Positions 34,951 to 44,218 of a stretch of 64,000 bases of DNA are shown here, in pieces. Location: assembly GCF_002368035.1 (NCBI RefSeq), contig NZ_AP018222.1, positions 2,892,534 to 2,956,533 on the forward strand, in the 5' to 3' direction. The position numbers were made by a program, and so were the translations under genes. Source of the DNA: Nostoc linckia NIES-25 (GTDB lineage: Bacteria; Cyanobacteriota; Cyanobacteriia; Cyanobacteriales; Nostocaceae). Below the pieces are notes generated by a model. That model did no database searches. It saw only the letters and a list, made by a program, of their open reading frames with translations, and was not told the origin of the DNA. The first letter of the stretch is position 1, and the number at the start of each line of letters is the position of its first letter.

Positions 34951-35610
34951 GAGTTTCCTTAATCTAATCCTGTTTAAACTTTACCCAAACATCTATTTTG
35001 ACACTCCCCTGATTAAAAATCAGGAGATTCTTGGTTCTACGAGGCTGCTTGCTTTAGTCTGACGTATCTTTCCAAAGTACAGGCATTTTCTCCCCAAGCG
35101 TGAATTCCGACGTGCCGTGTCGTACTCTTGCAATTAGTTTTTTTGTGTTTATTTGGTTTCGTAGGCTACTCAATCGTGAGATTGGTTTACGCAGTATTGT
35201 TATTCTGAAATACTTTATGACGCTACCTACTTAGAGTAGAATTCAGAATCCAGGAGTCAGAATTCAGAATTCACAAGCCAGAAGTCAGGAGTAAAACAAG
35301 CTTTTTGCTTGGCTACGAAACTGAGGTTAGGTACTTCAGCTTCCTGTAAATCTGCTATTTTTTTCAAAGAATCATAATATTAACACAATTCCCCATATTA
35401 ACACAATTTCCAGCATAATCAATCCTATCTAGATCCTGCTTGCTTGAATGCTCAACCCAAAAGCATTCTGACCCCTTAATTGTGAATTGTGAATTCTGAC
35501 GCCTTGGCGGAGTGTCTCCGGCTCCGTTCCCGAATCCTGAATTATGCCTGATTCCTGAGGATTTTTCAGATATTTGAGTTAGCATTACTTTGGGTGTTTG
35601 GAGAATGGCA
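34951..35610. other. gap holding an IS605-type remnant and repeats
   Basis: This 660-bp gap begins with the rpsD promoter. It then contains a hairpin (35004-35027) and TnpB scrap (annotated separately), AGAATTCAGAATTCACAAG-type repeats at about 35240-35295, and further low-complexity sequence up to the ribosome-binding site of the next gene. No intact gene is seen. Confidence 0.5.
35004..35126 (-). pseudogene. TnpB C-terminal fragment with IS200/IS605-type end
   Basis: The minus strand reads STRHVGIHAWGENACTLERY and VRLKQAAS, then stops (TAG at 35038). This is the usual ending of cyanobacterial TnpB (IS891/IS1341 group) proteins. About 10-30 bases after the stop is a CCTGATT/AATCAGG hairpin like those marking the right end of IS200/IS605 elements. 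Everything upstream in tnpB is gone or unrecognisable. It is a transposon footprint. Confidence 0.75.
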
Positions 35611-36309
35611 ATGTTAAAGAGCAAAAAAGCGGTTAGCAAAGGTCAGAACAAACAAGGCAGTTCTACCTTTGGGATTGTAACAGTACCAGTTTTGGCAATA
35701 ACTGGATTGTTGACAGCGATTTTACCTGATATGGCGATCGCTGCCTCCTACAGGAATGATTACAGTGTTTGTGCAGAGGGTCTTTTGAAGGCCGGTATTA
35801 CGCCAGAAGCAGCATCACAAGGGTGCGCCAATGCACTACGCCCCAGGGATTTTGGCGCTTGCGTCGTTAAAATTGACAAGCAAACTGAAATTACAGCCGC
35901 AGATGCCCTTTCTTACTGTGGGAGAGCTAGGCGTCCTGAAGAGTTAGCTACCTGCGTAGTCGGTGTCAGCTCAATAACCAAGGAAGCAATTAATCCCGCA
36001 GCCTTAAATTACTGTGGTCGCAGTTTGTTACCCGTGCGCTTTGGTCAGTGTGTAGTTGGCTTACTTAGTAAAATCGAACTTCTTCCTAACCAGGCGTTAG
36101 ACACTTGCATCGATGGCAGTGACAGCAGTGTTATCGGGGTTTCTTCATCTACACCACCGACTTTATTACCTACTGGTTCAAGCCCTAGTTTGGAAACTAC
36201 GCCAGTCCCAACGCAACAACAATTACCTGCTGGTTCAAGTCCTAGTTTGGAAACTACGCCAGTCCCAACGCAACAACAGCTTATTCCAACCCAACCTGGC
36301 ACTAATTAA
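35611..36309 (+). CDS. exported cysteine-repeat protein with Pro/Ser/Thr tail
   Basis: A 232-residue protein. The ATG at 35611 is chosen because GGAG lies seven bases upstream; earlier in-frame starts overlap that site. A signal peptide runs to ALPDMAIAA-like residues near 45. Residues about 50-165 are three to four repeats of roughly 38 residues, each with conserved cysteines and an Arg/Pro step (NALRPRDFGACVV, RARRPEELATCVV, RSLLPVRFGQCVV). The C terminus is a low-complexity tail with a duplicated unit (SSPSLETTPVPTQQQL). Probably periplasmic or wall-associated. Family not recognised. Confidence 0.6.
   Translation: MLKSKKAVSKGQNKQGSSTFGIVTVPVLAITGLLTAILPDMAIAASYRNDYSVCAEGLLKAGITPEAASQGCANALRPRDFGACVVKIDKQTEITAADALSYCGRARRPEELATCVVGVSSITKEAINPAALNYCGRSLLPVRFGQCVVGLLSKIELLPNQALDTCIDGSDSSVIGVSSSTPPTLLPTGSSPSLETTPVPTQQQLPAGSSPSLETTPVPTQQQLIPTQPGTN
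36166..36279 (+). repeat. 57-bp in-frame tandem repeat, two copies
   Basis: Two nearly identical 57-bp units encode the PAGSSPSLETTPVPTQQQL tail repeat of the protein at 35611. Copy number could vary without shifting frame. Confidence 0.85.
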
Positions 36310-36412
36310 ATCAGGTGCTCTACGAGTGCTCAAAATACAGGTTTATAGAGTTGGCTAATAGCCAGTTCTATTCAGGAACTACCAAAAAATAAATCATCGG
36401 GTCTAAATTTAT

Positions 36413-36446
36413 AAGGTTGGGTTTTGCTGTTGCGAAACCCAACCTT
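36413..36446 (+). terminator. 12-bp stem hairpin downstream of the cysteine-repeat gene
   Basis: AAGGTTGGGTTT and its exact complement are separated by 10 bases, 104 bp after the stop codon. No strong T-run follows. AAGGTTGGGTTT is a dispersed repeat in filamentous cyanobacteria, so it may be repeat-derived and still act as a terminator. Confidence 0.5.
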
Positions 36447-36506
36447 GTATCTTAGAGCGCTTCAAGCTGAGAGGCTAATTTACCAATGCTTACTGCATAG
36501 CTGCCG

Positions 36507-39500
36507 TTAGGCAATCACATTAATATTTGCATTAGTAAGCATTGCCTGATTCGAGAACTGAGCGATTTGAACTTGTGCTGTGCCACCGAGTCCATCTTTA
36601 TCAAAGAATAGGCCACCCGTAGATTGATTGTAGATGAAGCGATCGCCTGCCGCTGTGGCAATAGTACCAAGTCGGAATATGCTCGAATCCAATGTAGTAT
36701 TCACAGATTGGCTCAATCCAAACTCCGCCTTAGAAATCAAGATAGTATCATCTCCAACAGTAAAATCAGTAATAGTATCGAAGCCACCAGTGCGGGTATC
36801 AGCCAGGTTAAAGCTATCTCGACCACTTCCACCAGTTAGCAGATCTTTACCAATTCCACCAGCCAGTACATCGTCACCTGCCCCGCCCAACAAAGTGTCA
36901 ATCCCAGAACCACCCAAGAGGATATCGTTACCATCAAGTCCATTCAAACTATTAGCACCAGTATTTCCTGTGATGATGTTATTGAGACTGTTGCCAGTAC
37001 CATTGATTGCTGAACTTCCAGCCAGGGTCAAGTTTTCCAGGTTATCTGTCAACACCCAAGTTACAGAAGACTCAACTAAATCTGTGCCTGCATTTAAGCC
37101 TTCAACGATGGTATCGCTGATACTGTTTACAGTGTAAGTGTCATTGCCAACTCCACCATCGAGGTTATCATTACCAGCACCTCCATCCAAATCATCGTCA
37201 CCTGAACCGCCCAACAAGGTGTCATTGCCGGAACCACCAATCAGGCTATCATTGCCATCAAGTCCACTCAAGATGTTAGCACTACTATTTCCTGTGATGA
37301 TGTTATTGAGGCTGTTGCCAGTACCATTGATTACCTTGCTTCCAGTCAAGGTCAAGTTTTCCAGGTTATCTGTCAACACCCAATCTATCGAAGAGTTGAC
37401 TAGATCTGTACCTGCATTTAAGCCTTCAGTAATCGAATCGGTGAGGCTGTCTACGATGTAAATGTCATCCCCTGCTCCACCATCAAGGTTGTCATTACCG
37501 ACTCCACCATCTAAGGTGTCATTACCTGCACCTCCGTTCAAGGTGTCATTACCTATACCTCCATCCAAGTCATCGTCACCTGAACCGCCCAACAAGATGT
37601 CATTGCCGGAACCACCAATCAGGCTATCATCACCATCAAGTCCATTCAAACTGTTAGCACCAGTATTTCCTGTGAGGATGTTGTTGAGGTTATTACCAGT
37701 ACCATTGATTGCCTCAGTTCCAGTCAAGGTCAAGTTTTCCAGGTTATTTACCAACATCCAATCAACCGAAGACTTAACTAAATCTGTACCTGCATCTAAG
37801 TCTTCAGTAATGGTATCGCTGAGGTTGTCTACGATGTAAACGTCGTTGCCTATTCCACCATCAAGAGTGTCAGCTCCTGCACCTCCATCTAAGGTGTCAT
37901 TACCTGCACCACCTATTAAGCTATCGTTGCCGCCATCACCGCTTAGGTCATCATTACCTGCATCACCCAACAAGGTATCATTGCCGTCATCACCGCTGAG
38001 GTTATCATTGCCATCTTCCCCTTTTAAGATGTTAGCAGCAGTATTTCCTATGAGAATATTGTTGAGGGTATTACCAGTACCATTGATTGCCTCGGTTCCA
38101 ATCAAAGTCAAGTTTTCTAGATTAGCTCCCAATACCCAATTCACTGAAGAATTGACTAAATCTGTACCTGCATTTAAGGCTTCAGTAATCGTATCGTTGA
38201 GGTTGTCTACGGTGTAAATGTCGTTGCCAACTCCACCATCAAGACTGTCGGCTCCTGCACCTCCATCTAAGGTGTCATTGCCTGCACCGCCCAACAAGCT
38301 ATCGTTGCCGTCATCACCGCTGAGGTTATCATTGCCATTTTCCCCGCTTAAGATGTTAGCACCAGTATTTCCTATGAGAATGTTGTTGAGGGTATTACCA
38401 GTACCATTGATTGCCTCGGTTCCAATCAAAGTCAAGTTTTCTAAATTCGCTCCCAATACCCAATTCACTGAAGAATTGACTAAATCTGTACCTGCATTTA
38501 AGGCTTCAGTAATCGTATCGCTGAGGTTGTCTACGGTGTAAATGTCGTTGCCAACTCCACCATCAAGACTGTCGGCTCCTGCACCTCCATCTAAGGTGTC
38601 ATTGCCTGCACCGCCCAACAAGCTATCATTACCGTCATCACCGCTGAGGTTATCATTGCCATTTTCCCCGCTTAAGATGTTAGCACCAGTATTTCCTATG
38701 AGAATGTTGTTGAGGGTATTACCAGTACCATTGATTGCCTCGGTTCCAATCAAAGTCAAGTTTTCTAAATTCGCTCCCAATACCCAATTCACTGAAGACT
38801 TGACTAAATCTGTACCTGCATTTAAAGCTTCAGTAATCGTATCGCTGAGGCTGTCTACAATATAGATATCATCGTCTTTACCACCAATGAGGGTATCATC
38901 TCCTGTACCGCCATCTAAGATATCATTGCCATCACCACCATTAAGGGTGTCATTACCACCTAGTCCTTGAAGTGTGTCATTGCCCACTAATCCAGAGATC
39001 AGATCCCGATACGGCGTACCACTCAGGTTATCTATATCAGAAGTACCATTAATTACAGTAACCACTTGACTAGGATCGGTCACTGTCAGCATAAAAACAT
39101 CGTCGATAGATGCTTTTCCATCACTGGCGATAACTTTGATGTTGAGGCTACCAACGTTGTTAGTTGTGGGAGTCCCACTGAAACTAGTGCCATTGAAGGT
39201 CAACCAGCTAGGAAGTGAGCCACCATTTTCCAGGGTGGCTGTGTAGGTGAGATTTCCACTATCCACATCGGTGAAGGTGTTTGCTGGTAAGGCAAAGTTG
39301 AAGGTGGTGTCTATTGTTGTTGCTTGGTCAACAATGGGGTTGGCAATAATTGGTGCATCATTCACCGCCGTAATATTAATGTTGCGGGTAACAGTAGTAC
39401 TATTAGCAGCGCCATCATTAACAACAAAGCTGATGGTACGAGGTGTTGTAGTGGGGTTGTCGCTGCTATTGGTATAAGTAATGGAACGGAGTGCAGTTTG

Positions 39501-41291
39501 ATAATCAGCAACGGTGGCACTGCCAGTTAAGGTTAAGATACCTGTGCTGCTGTTATAGCTGCCCGTAATTCCATTTTGGTTGGTGAAGGCGAGAATGTCT
39601 TGACCAGAGACGAAACCACTGCTAACACTGACAGTGGCACTGACTAAGTTGGCTGAGTCTACATCGCTGATGGTAATGCCTGAGTCGATGCCTGTAGTAG
39701 CGTTCTCGGTATATGCCAAAGCAGAGTTTGTGGCAGTAGTAACGGGTGCATCATTCACCGCTGTAATATTAATGTTGCGGGTAACAGCAGTACTATTAGT
39801 AGCCCCATCATTGACGACAAAACTGACGGTACGAGGTGTAGTAGTTGGGTTGTCGCTAGTGTTGGTATAAGTAATCGAACGCAGTGCTATTTGGTAATTA
39901 GCAACGGTGGCACTGCCAGTTAAGGTTAAGACACCTGTGCTGCTATTGTAGCTACCGGTAATCCCGTTTTGGTTGGTGAAGGCAAGGATATCTTGACCAG
40001 AGACGAAACCACTGCTAATGCTGATGGTGGCACTAACTAAGTTGGGGGAGTCTGTATCAGCGACAGCAATGCCTGAATCGATTGCTGTAGTCGCGTTCTC
40101 GGTGTATGCCAAAGCAGAAGCAGAACCAGAGGTAATTGTTGGGGGAGCACCACTGTTTTTGTAGTGTTCTGCATATATTCCATCACCAGACCCGTCTTGA
40201 CCAGAGCTATTCCAAGCAATTAAAAAGTTCCCGTTGTCATCCAGCGCTATCGTGGGGTTAAGTTGGTTATTGGTGGTGTAGGTATTGACCTTAAATTCGT
40301 TCCCTTGTGCCACACCAGAACTGTTGTAGCGTCGAGCATATATTCCATTGTCAGAGCCGTCCTGACCAAAACTTTGCCAGGAAATAATAAAGTTTCCACT
40401 TGCATCCATCGCTATGGTGGGATTACTTTGACCGCCATCGGTGTAGGTATTGACCCTAAATTCGCTCCCTTGTTTCACCCCAATACTGTTGTAGCGTTGA
40501 GCATATATCCCATTGTCAGAACCGTCTTGACCAAAGCTTTGCCAGGAAATTACGAAGTTTCCATTGGCATCCATCCCTACTGTGGGATTAATTTGCTCGT
40601 CGGTGAAATAGGTGTTGGCCTGAAATTCGCTTGATTGTGCCACTCCGGCACTGTTGTAGCGTTGGAAATATATTCCACTACCAGACCCGTCTTGACCAGA
40701 GCTTTGCCAGGAAATCACAAAGTCCCCGTCTGCATCCATCGCTACTGTGGGGTTATTTTGGCTTTTGTTGGTGGTAGTGACCTTAAATTCGCCCCCTTGT
40801 GCCACTCCAGCACTGTTGTAGCGTTGGGCATATATGGCATTGATAGACGAGTTTTGATCTACGCTAGCCCAGGAAATCACGAAGTCCCCATCTGCATCCA
40901 TCGCTACTGTGGGGTTATTTTCGCTGTTGGTAGTGGTGGTATTAACTCTAAATTCGCCCCCTTGTGCCACTCCAGCACTGTTGTAGCGTTGAGCATATAT
41001 TCCCTCATAAGACCCGTCCTGACCATAGCTAGCCCAGGAAATCACAAAGTCCCCATCTGCATCCATCGCTACTGTGGGGTTACTTTGGCTGTTCGTTACG
41101 TAAGTATTAACTCTAAATTCGCTCCCTTGTGTCACCCCGGCACTGTTGTAGCGTTGGGCATATATGCCAGTACCAGACCCGTCTTGACCTTCGCTAGTCC
41201 AAACAATCACAAAATCTCCAGTGTTATCCATCGCCACTGTGGAGTTGGATTGATTATTGGTGATATAAGTATTTACTTTGAATTCAGTCAT
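36507..41291 (-). CDS. giant RTX calcium-binding exoprotein
   Basis: A 1594-residue protein with no signal peptide. It begins with seven 54-residue repeats (NPTVAMDxxGDFVISW, GIYAQRYNSAGVAQG), then two 125-residue cadherin-like modules (ALAYTENATT, ITAVNDAP), a dystroglycan-type cadherin domain, and about six RTX blocks with GGxGxD nonapeptides (GGAGNDTLDGG) alternating with NLENLTLxGTEAINGTGN segments. The end (FIYNQSTGGLFFDKDGLGG) is typical of type I secretion substrates. Probable calcium-dependent surface adhesin or matrix protein. GAGG about 11 bases upstream supports the start. It lies 58 bp behind the TIGR03032 gene, probably in the same transcript. Confidence 0.9.
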   Translation of the reverse strand: MTEFKVNTYITNNQSNSTVAMDNTGDFVIVWTSEGQDGSGTGIYAQRYNSAGVTQGSEFRVNTYVTNSQSNPTVAMDADGDFVISWASYGQDGSYEGIYAQRYNSAGVAQGGEFRVNTTTTNSENNPTVAMDADGDFVISWASVDQNSSINAIYAQRYNSAGVAQGGEFKVTTTNKSQNNPTVAMDADGDFVISWQSSGQDGSGSGIYFQRYNSAGVAQSSEFQANTYFTDEQINPTVGMDANGNFVISWQSFGQDGSDNGIYAQRYNSIGVKQGSEFRVNTYTDGGQSNPTIAMDASGNFIISWQSFGQDGSDNGIYARRYNSSGVAQGNEFKVNTYTTNNQLNPTIALDDNGNFLIAWNSSGQDGSGDGIYAEHYKNSGAPPTITSGSASALAYTENATTAIDSGIAVADTDSPNLVSATISISSGFVSGQDILAFTNQNGITGSYNSSTGVLTLTGSATVANYQIALRSITYTNTSDNPTTTPRTVSFVVNDGATNSTAVTRNINITAVNDAPVTTATNSALAYTENATTGIDSGITISDVDSANLVSATVSVSSGFVSGQDILAFTNQNGITGSYNSSTGILTLTGSATVADYQTALRSITYTNSSDNPTTTPRTISFVVNDGAANSTTVTRNINITAVNDAPIIANPIVDQATTIDTTFNFALPANTFTDVDSGNLTYTATLENGGSLPSWLTFNGTSFSGTPTTNNVGSLNIKVIASDGKASIDDVFMLTVTDPSQVVTVINGTSDIDNLSGTPYRDLISGLVGNDTLQGLGGNDTLNGGDGNDILDGGTGDDTLIGGKDDDIYIVDSLSDTITEALNAGTDLVKSSVNWVLGANLENLTLIGTEAINGTGNTLNNILIGNTGANILSGENGNDNLSGDDGNDSLLGGAGNDTLDGGAGADSLDGGVGNDIYTVDNLSDTITEALNAGTDLVNSSVNWVLGANLENLTLIGTEAINGTGNTLNNILIGNTGANILSGENGNDNLSGDDGNDSLLGGAGNDTLDGGAGADSLDGGVGNDIYTVDNLNDTITEALNAGTDLVNSSVNWVLGANLENLTLIGTEAINGTGNTLNNILIGNTAANILKGEDGNDNLSGDDGNDTLLGDAGNDDLSGDGGNDSLIGGAGNDTLDGGAGADTLDGGIGNDVYIVDNLSDTITEDLDAGTDLVKSSVDWMLVNNLENLTLTGTEAINGTGNNLNNILTGNTGANSLNGLDGDDSLIGGSGNDILLGGSGDDDLDGGIGNDTLNGGAGNDTLDGGVGNDNLDGGAGDDIYIVDSLTDSITEGLNAGTDLVNSSIDWVLTDNLENLTLTGSKVINGTGNSLNNIITGNSSANILSGLDGNDSLIGGSGNDTLLGGSGDDDLDGGAGNDNLDGGVGNDTYTVNSISDTIVEGLNAGTDLVESSVTWVLTDNLENLTLAGSSAINGTGNSLNNIITGNTGANSLNGLDGNDILLGGSGIDTLLGGAGDDVLAGGIGKDLLTGGSGRDSFNLADTRTGGFDTITDFTVGDDTILISKAEFGLSQSVNTTLDSSIFRLGTIATAAGDRFIYNQSTGGLFFDKDGLGGTAQVQIAQFSNQAMLTNANINVIA
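38218..38865 (-). repeat. 324-bp RTX repeat in near-identical tandem copies
   Basis: Two adjacent 324-bp units (38218-38541 and 38542-38865) encode almost the same 108 residues; only a few codons differ. More diverged copies flank them. The near identity at DNA level, including silent sites, indicates recent duplication or ongoing gene conversion inside the RTX gene. Confidence 0.9.
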
Positions 41292-41349
41292 GGAAAAACC
41301 TCTAAAAAAATTAAAAATTTGATTTCAACGTTCTGATTAAATAGATTCC

Positions 41350-42453
41350 TTAGTCATTAGGAATCACCGCACTGGGTCGCAGCCAGTAGTTCAAATCTGG
41401 TGCGGTAAATGCTTGCCGGATTTCTTTTCGTTCCTGATTCAAAACCATCGGACGCCGTACACCAGCAAGGAACTGCACATCATAAAGTTCTTGACAGCCT
41501 GCGGTGAACTTCAGCATCCCCAGCTGCTGCCCATTTCGCAAATCTACCACTGCTACGCCACAGAGCAACTGCTCAAACCGTTGAGTAATGGGCAATCCTC
41601 CGAAAATATGCCGTTCCCGAATCTGGCATAGTCCAACTAGGGCGTAATAGCCGACGCAGCATAACCCCCGTAAAAATCCGGGGAGTACGCAGACTACCTG
41701 TTTGTCTCCTGATTCTGGATGAATGCGCCATACTTCCCCTGCACCAGAATTGAGCAGCCACAAAAACCCGTCATGCCAGATTGGGGAATGTGGCATTGAT
41801 AATCCATCTAAAATAATTTCATTGCTCTCCACTTCTACTACGACCCCACCGTTGGCTTTACCCGGCCGCCATCCCCCGACGGTATCTGTCGCACCGAGGG
41901 CAGTTACATACTTGGGTTTGCCATCCACCATTGCTAAGCCATTGAGGTGGCATCGGTCTTCTGGCACTACTTCGGAAATAAATTTGGGATGCCAGCGCGG
42001 TACAAAACTAAAGTCTGGACTCAAGGCAGAAAGGCAGGAAAAACGGGTGTTGACAATCCACAGCCCTTCCTTACCAAATTCTAGGTCGTGGATGTTCAGG
42101 TCGCCTGTGAAGTATGTCATCCGTGGCAGGTAAAGAGCATCGTAGCGTCCGGGCTGGTCTTCTAAATACTCATAAGCTAATGTGGGGGCATTGGCTAATA
42201 AATAGACTTCGTGATGGGTAGCCAGTGCCAAACGCGAACCATGAACTGCTAACCCCATTGGTTTGGAAAATTGGCGTAACAGCATGGTAATCTGTTCGCC
42301 ATTCCAGCCCACTAGTGCTAGTTTCCCGGCTTGGTAGGTGGTGATAGCAACTGAACCTCCTGCTTGGCTCAACCAAGAGATAAATCCCTGGTCAGCGTTA
42401 CACTCAATTAAGTTGTTCTCTTGTGGGGCAGTAGTACTGGAGGTGGCTAGCAT
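41350..42453 (-). CDS. TIGR03032 family protein
   Basis: A 367-residue soluble protein with the hallmarks of the TIGR03032 family: GGSVAITTYQAGKLALVGW near the start, NIHDLEFG, RCHLNGLAMVDGKPKYVTAL, MPHSPIWHDGFLWLLNSGAG and CQELYDVQFLAGVRRP. The fold is probably a beta-propeller. No reaction has been established for the family. The RTX gene follows 58 bp downstream on the same strand, so co-expression is likely. Family members are often found near large repeat exoproteins, which would fit a processing or binding role; that is inference. Confidence 0.85.
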   Translation of the reverse strand: MLATSSTTAPQENNLIECNADQGFISWLSQAGGSVAITTYQAGKLALVGWNGEQITMLLRQFSKPMGLAVHGSRLALATHHEVYLLANAPTLAYEYLEDQPGRYDALYLPRMTYFTGDLNIHDLEFGKEGLWIVNTRFSCLSALSPDFSFVPRWHPKFISEVVPEDRCHLNGLAMVDGKPKYVTALGATDTVGGWRPGKANGGVVVEVESNEIILDGLSMPHSPIWHDGFLWLLNSGAGEVWRIHPESGDKQVVCVLPGFLRGLCCVGYYALVGLCQIRERHIFGGLPITQRFEQLLCGVAVVDLRNGQQLGMLKFTAGCQELYDVQFLAGVRRPMVLNQERKEIRQAFTAPDLNYWLRPSAVIPND

Positions 42454-42560
42454 AAATCAAATTTCAAATTTTTGGGCGAAAGAATGTCATATTTTAGACT
42501 TGGCTGCATAAAAAAGGTTATACAAAACTAAATCCATAGGTAGTAGCGGTCACTTTTGTC

Positions 42561-42677
42561 TCAAGTAAATCGATCGCCAATAAACAAACCTGTACCAGGA
42601 ACAATACCCAAAGGAATCGCCCGCTGATAACAGGTCATACTGCCATCGAGCCGCACTGTATATAACTTTGCAGACAT
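42561..42677 (-). CDS. possible small protein or gene fragment (38 aa)
   Basis: An ATG-to-TGA frame reading MSAKLYTVRLDGSMTCYQRA, then IPLGIVPGTGLFIGDRFT. The composition looks genuine, but no ribosome-binding site is apparent and the sequence ends abruptly. It could be the N-terminal piece of a truncated gene upstream of the TIGR03032 gene. Confidence 0.3.
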   Translation of the reverse strand: MSAKLYTVRLDGSMTCYQRAIPLGIVPGTGLFIGDRFT

Positions 42678-42886
42678 TTTGATTTTGGTTGATTTTATGA
42701 TGTTTTACTAGTAAGTCTGACTTTGGTACTTAATGTCATGATAAAGTTTTTTACCTAAAAATAAACAGTATATGTACTGAAGATAAATTTTTCAAAACTT
42801 GATTAATTTCCAATAGACCTAGCTTGAAAAAGGGAGTAGGCAATGGCTGACACGTATAGGTTTTTAATAAAGCAATGAGTAATAAG

Positions 42887-43043
42887 TAGACTTCTTGCAG
42901 AAGTCGGGAAAAGGGGAAGGTGGGGTCCCTGAAGGGGATAAGGGGCGGAGGAAAGGGGGAAAGGTTTGGTATTTTCCCTTTCTCCAATAAAGATGAGTCC
43001 CTTTGACCACAAAAGTGCAAAAAGCAATTGATTGCAAGAGGTA
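42887..43043. mobile_element. MITE-like element, TAGAC(C/T)TCTTGCA family, copy 1
   Basis: The left end TAGACTTCTTGCA (42887-42899) pairs with the right end TGCAAGAGGTA (ending 43043). The interior has purine-rich GGGAAAAGGGGAAGG and pyrimidine-rich TTTTCCCTTTCTCC arms plus AAAGTGCAAAAAGCA. The same ends and interior motifs occur at 52648-52772, so it is a dispersed family. Confidence 0.7.
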
Positions 43044-43199
43044 TAGTGTAAAACCAAGGCAATCATCATGGTTTTATCAACCCTCACGCTCTAAAACTCG
43101 TATTTTTAAGGAAAGTCTAAAAAACCTACATCTGTGCGGTATATTGCCTTTTTGTAGGCAATAATTAAAATTCAATGAGGGACAGCGATCGCAGTACGT

Positions 43200-43316
43200 T
43201 TAGCTCTTGGCTGTACAGACAAGCGACTCAATTGCTTTAGACCTTTCGAGAGTCGGTAGGAGAATTTTGACGAGACAATCAGCGGCGATGGCATGAATAC
43301 GAGGCCCGTAACGCAC
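43200..43316 (-). CDS. possible small protein or gene fragment (38 aa)
   Basis: From a GTG this frame reads VRYGPRIHAIAADCLVKILL, then PTLERSKAIESLVCTAKS and a TAA. It starts about 15 bp after the stop of the HEAT-repeat gene on the same strand. It is protein-like in composition with no recognised family, and could be the tail of a degraded gene. Confidence 0.25.
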   Translation of the reverse strand: MRYGPRIHAIAADCLVKILLPTLERSKAIESLVCTAKS

Positions 43317-43330
43317 GATCGTGTTTATTC

Positions 43331-44218
43331 TTAATCTTTTTCAAGTTGAGAAATTGCTAATTTAATCACCGCTTGAACTCCTGCTTCCTGTTCTTCGGTC
43401 AATGCGGTTTGTAGAGGCTCTAAAGCAATACCATCACCAATTTTCATCAATGCCAAAGCGGCTGCTTTTCGAGTTTCCCAATCGGGATGATGTAATAATT
43501 CAACGAGGTTGGGAATCGCTGGTTGATGAGCTAAGCTACTCAAAGCTACCGCGGCTTCACACCGCACGATTGGCGATGCATCGGTGAGGGCGTTAATCAA
43601 GATTTGAAATGCTTCAGCCTCTGTGCGTTCTTCAGCGATTTTAGCGATCGCTCCCACCACTGCGGCCCGAACTTCTGGGGAGTCAGAGTTAATTTCCCGA
43701 TATAGATATTCCTTTGCCTCTGCTCCAATAAATGCTAACGCCCATACCGCATATCCTTTGGCGCTTTCTGGATATTCGGATGAAGCTAAAATTTCCAACA
43801 ATGCTGGTACAGCAGCCTCACCAATCTTAGCCAGCGCTCCCACTGACGAACCTTTAACTACGGTATCCTCATCATTTAGCAGGGCGTTGACTAAGGTGGG
43901 AACTGCGATCGGATCGGCAATCAATGTCAAAGTTTTAGTGCTAGCTCTCCTGACAACTGGATTTGGGTGATTTGCCACGGCTTGCAATAATAAAGGAGTT
44001 ACAGGCTTACCGACTTTACCCAAAGCCTCTGCAAAACTCAAACGTACCATCCCCCGTGAGTCTCCCATACTCTCAATCATTTGCTTGAGGATTTTTTGGT
44101 CATCAGGGTTGAAGGTATTTTGATTTAATTGCTCGCTGACTGCTGCAAGTAAAGCATCAGTTTCAGCGTGGGATAGCTGAATTGAATTTTCCCCGGACTG
44201 AGTTTCAAAGTTGACCAT
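43331..44218 (-). CDS. HEAT-repeat protein (bilin lyase/NblB-like)
   Basis: A 295-residue protein made almost entirely of HEAT or Armadillo-like helical repeats of about 31 residues (VRRASTKTLTLIADPIAVPT, VVKGSSVGALAKIGEAAVPA, VRAAVVGAIAKIAEE, VRCEAAVALSSLAH). This is the architecture of the CpcE/CpeY/NblB group, which attach bilins to phycobiliproteins or help dismantle phycobilisomes. I favour an NblB-like role because there are no phycobiliprotein genes nearby, but sequence alone does not settle it. Upstream is a small coiled-coil gene on the same strand, 180 bp away. Confidence 0.78.
   Translation of the reverse strand: MVNFETQSGENSIQLSHAETDALLAAVSEQLNQNTFNPDDQKILKQMIESMGDSRGMVRLSFAEALGKVGKPVTPLLLQAVANHPNPVVRRASTKTLTLIADPIAVPTLVNALLNDEDTVVKGSSVGALAKIGEAAVPALLEILASSEYPESAKGYAVWALAFIGAEAKEYLYREINSDSPEVRAAVVGAIAKIAEERTEAEAFQILINALTDASPIVRCEAAVALSSLAHQPAIPNLVELLHHPDWETRKAAALALMKIGDGIALEPLQTALTEEQEAGVQAVIKLAISQLEKD

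Larger units (their letters stand above)
42454..43330. other. 877-bp gap with two short coding-like frames and a MITE
   Basis: This gap contains two short minus-strand frames (42561-42677 and 43200-43316), a MITE-like element (42887-43043) and a TATTGCC/GGCAATA hairpin at about 43142-43163. It looks like a graveyard of former genes between the TIGR03032 gene and the HEAT-repeat gene. Confidence 0.45.

Noticed and set aside
36624..38865. Series of proline-rich plus-strand frames (PPSRLSLPAPPSK type) opposite the RTX gene
   Set aside because: They are antisense shadows of the glycine/aspartate-rich nonapeptide repeats and follow the RTX repeat period exactly; there are no independent ribosome sites.
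41723..42133. 136-codon plus-strand frame opposite the TIGR03032 gene
   Set aside because: Antisense shadow of a well-supported gene.
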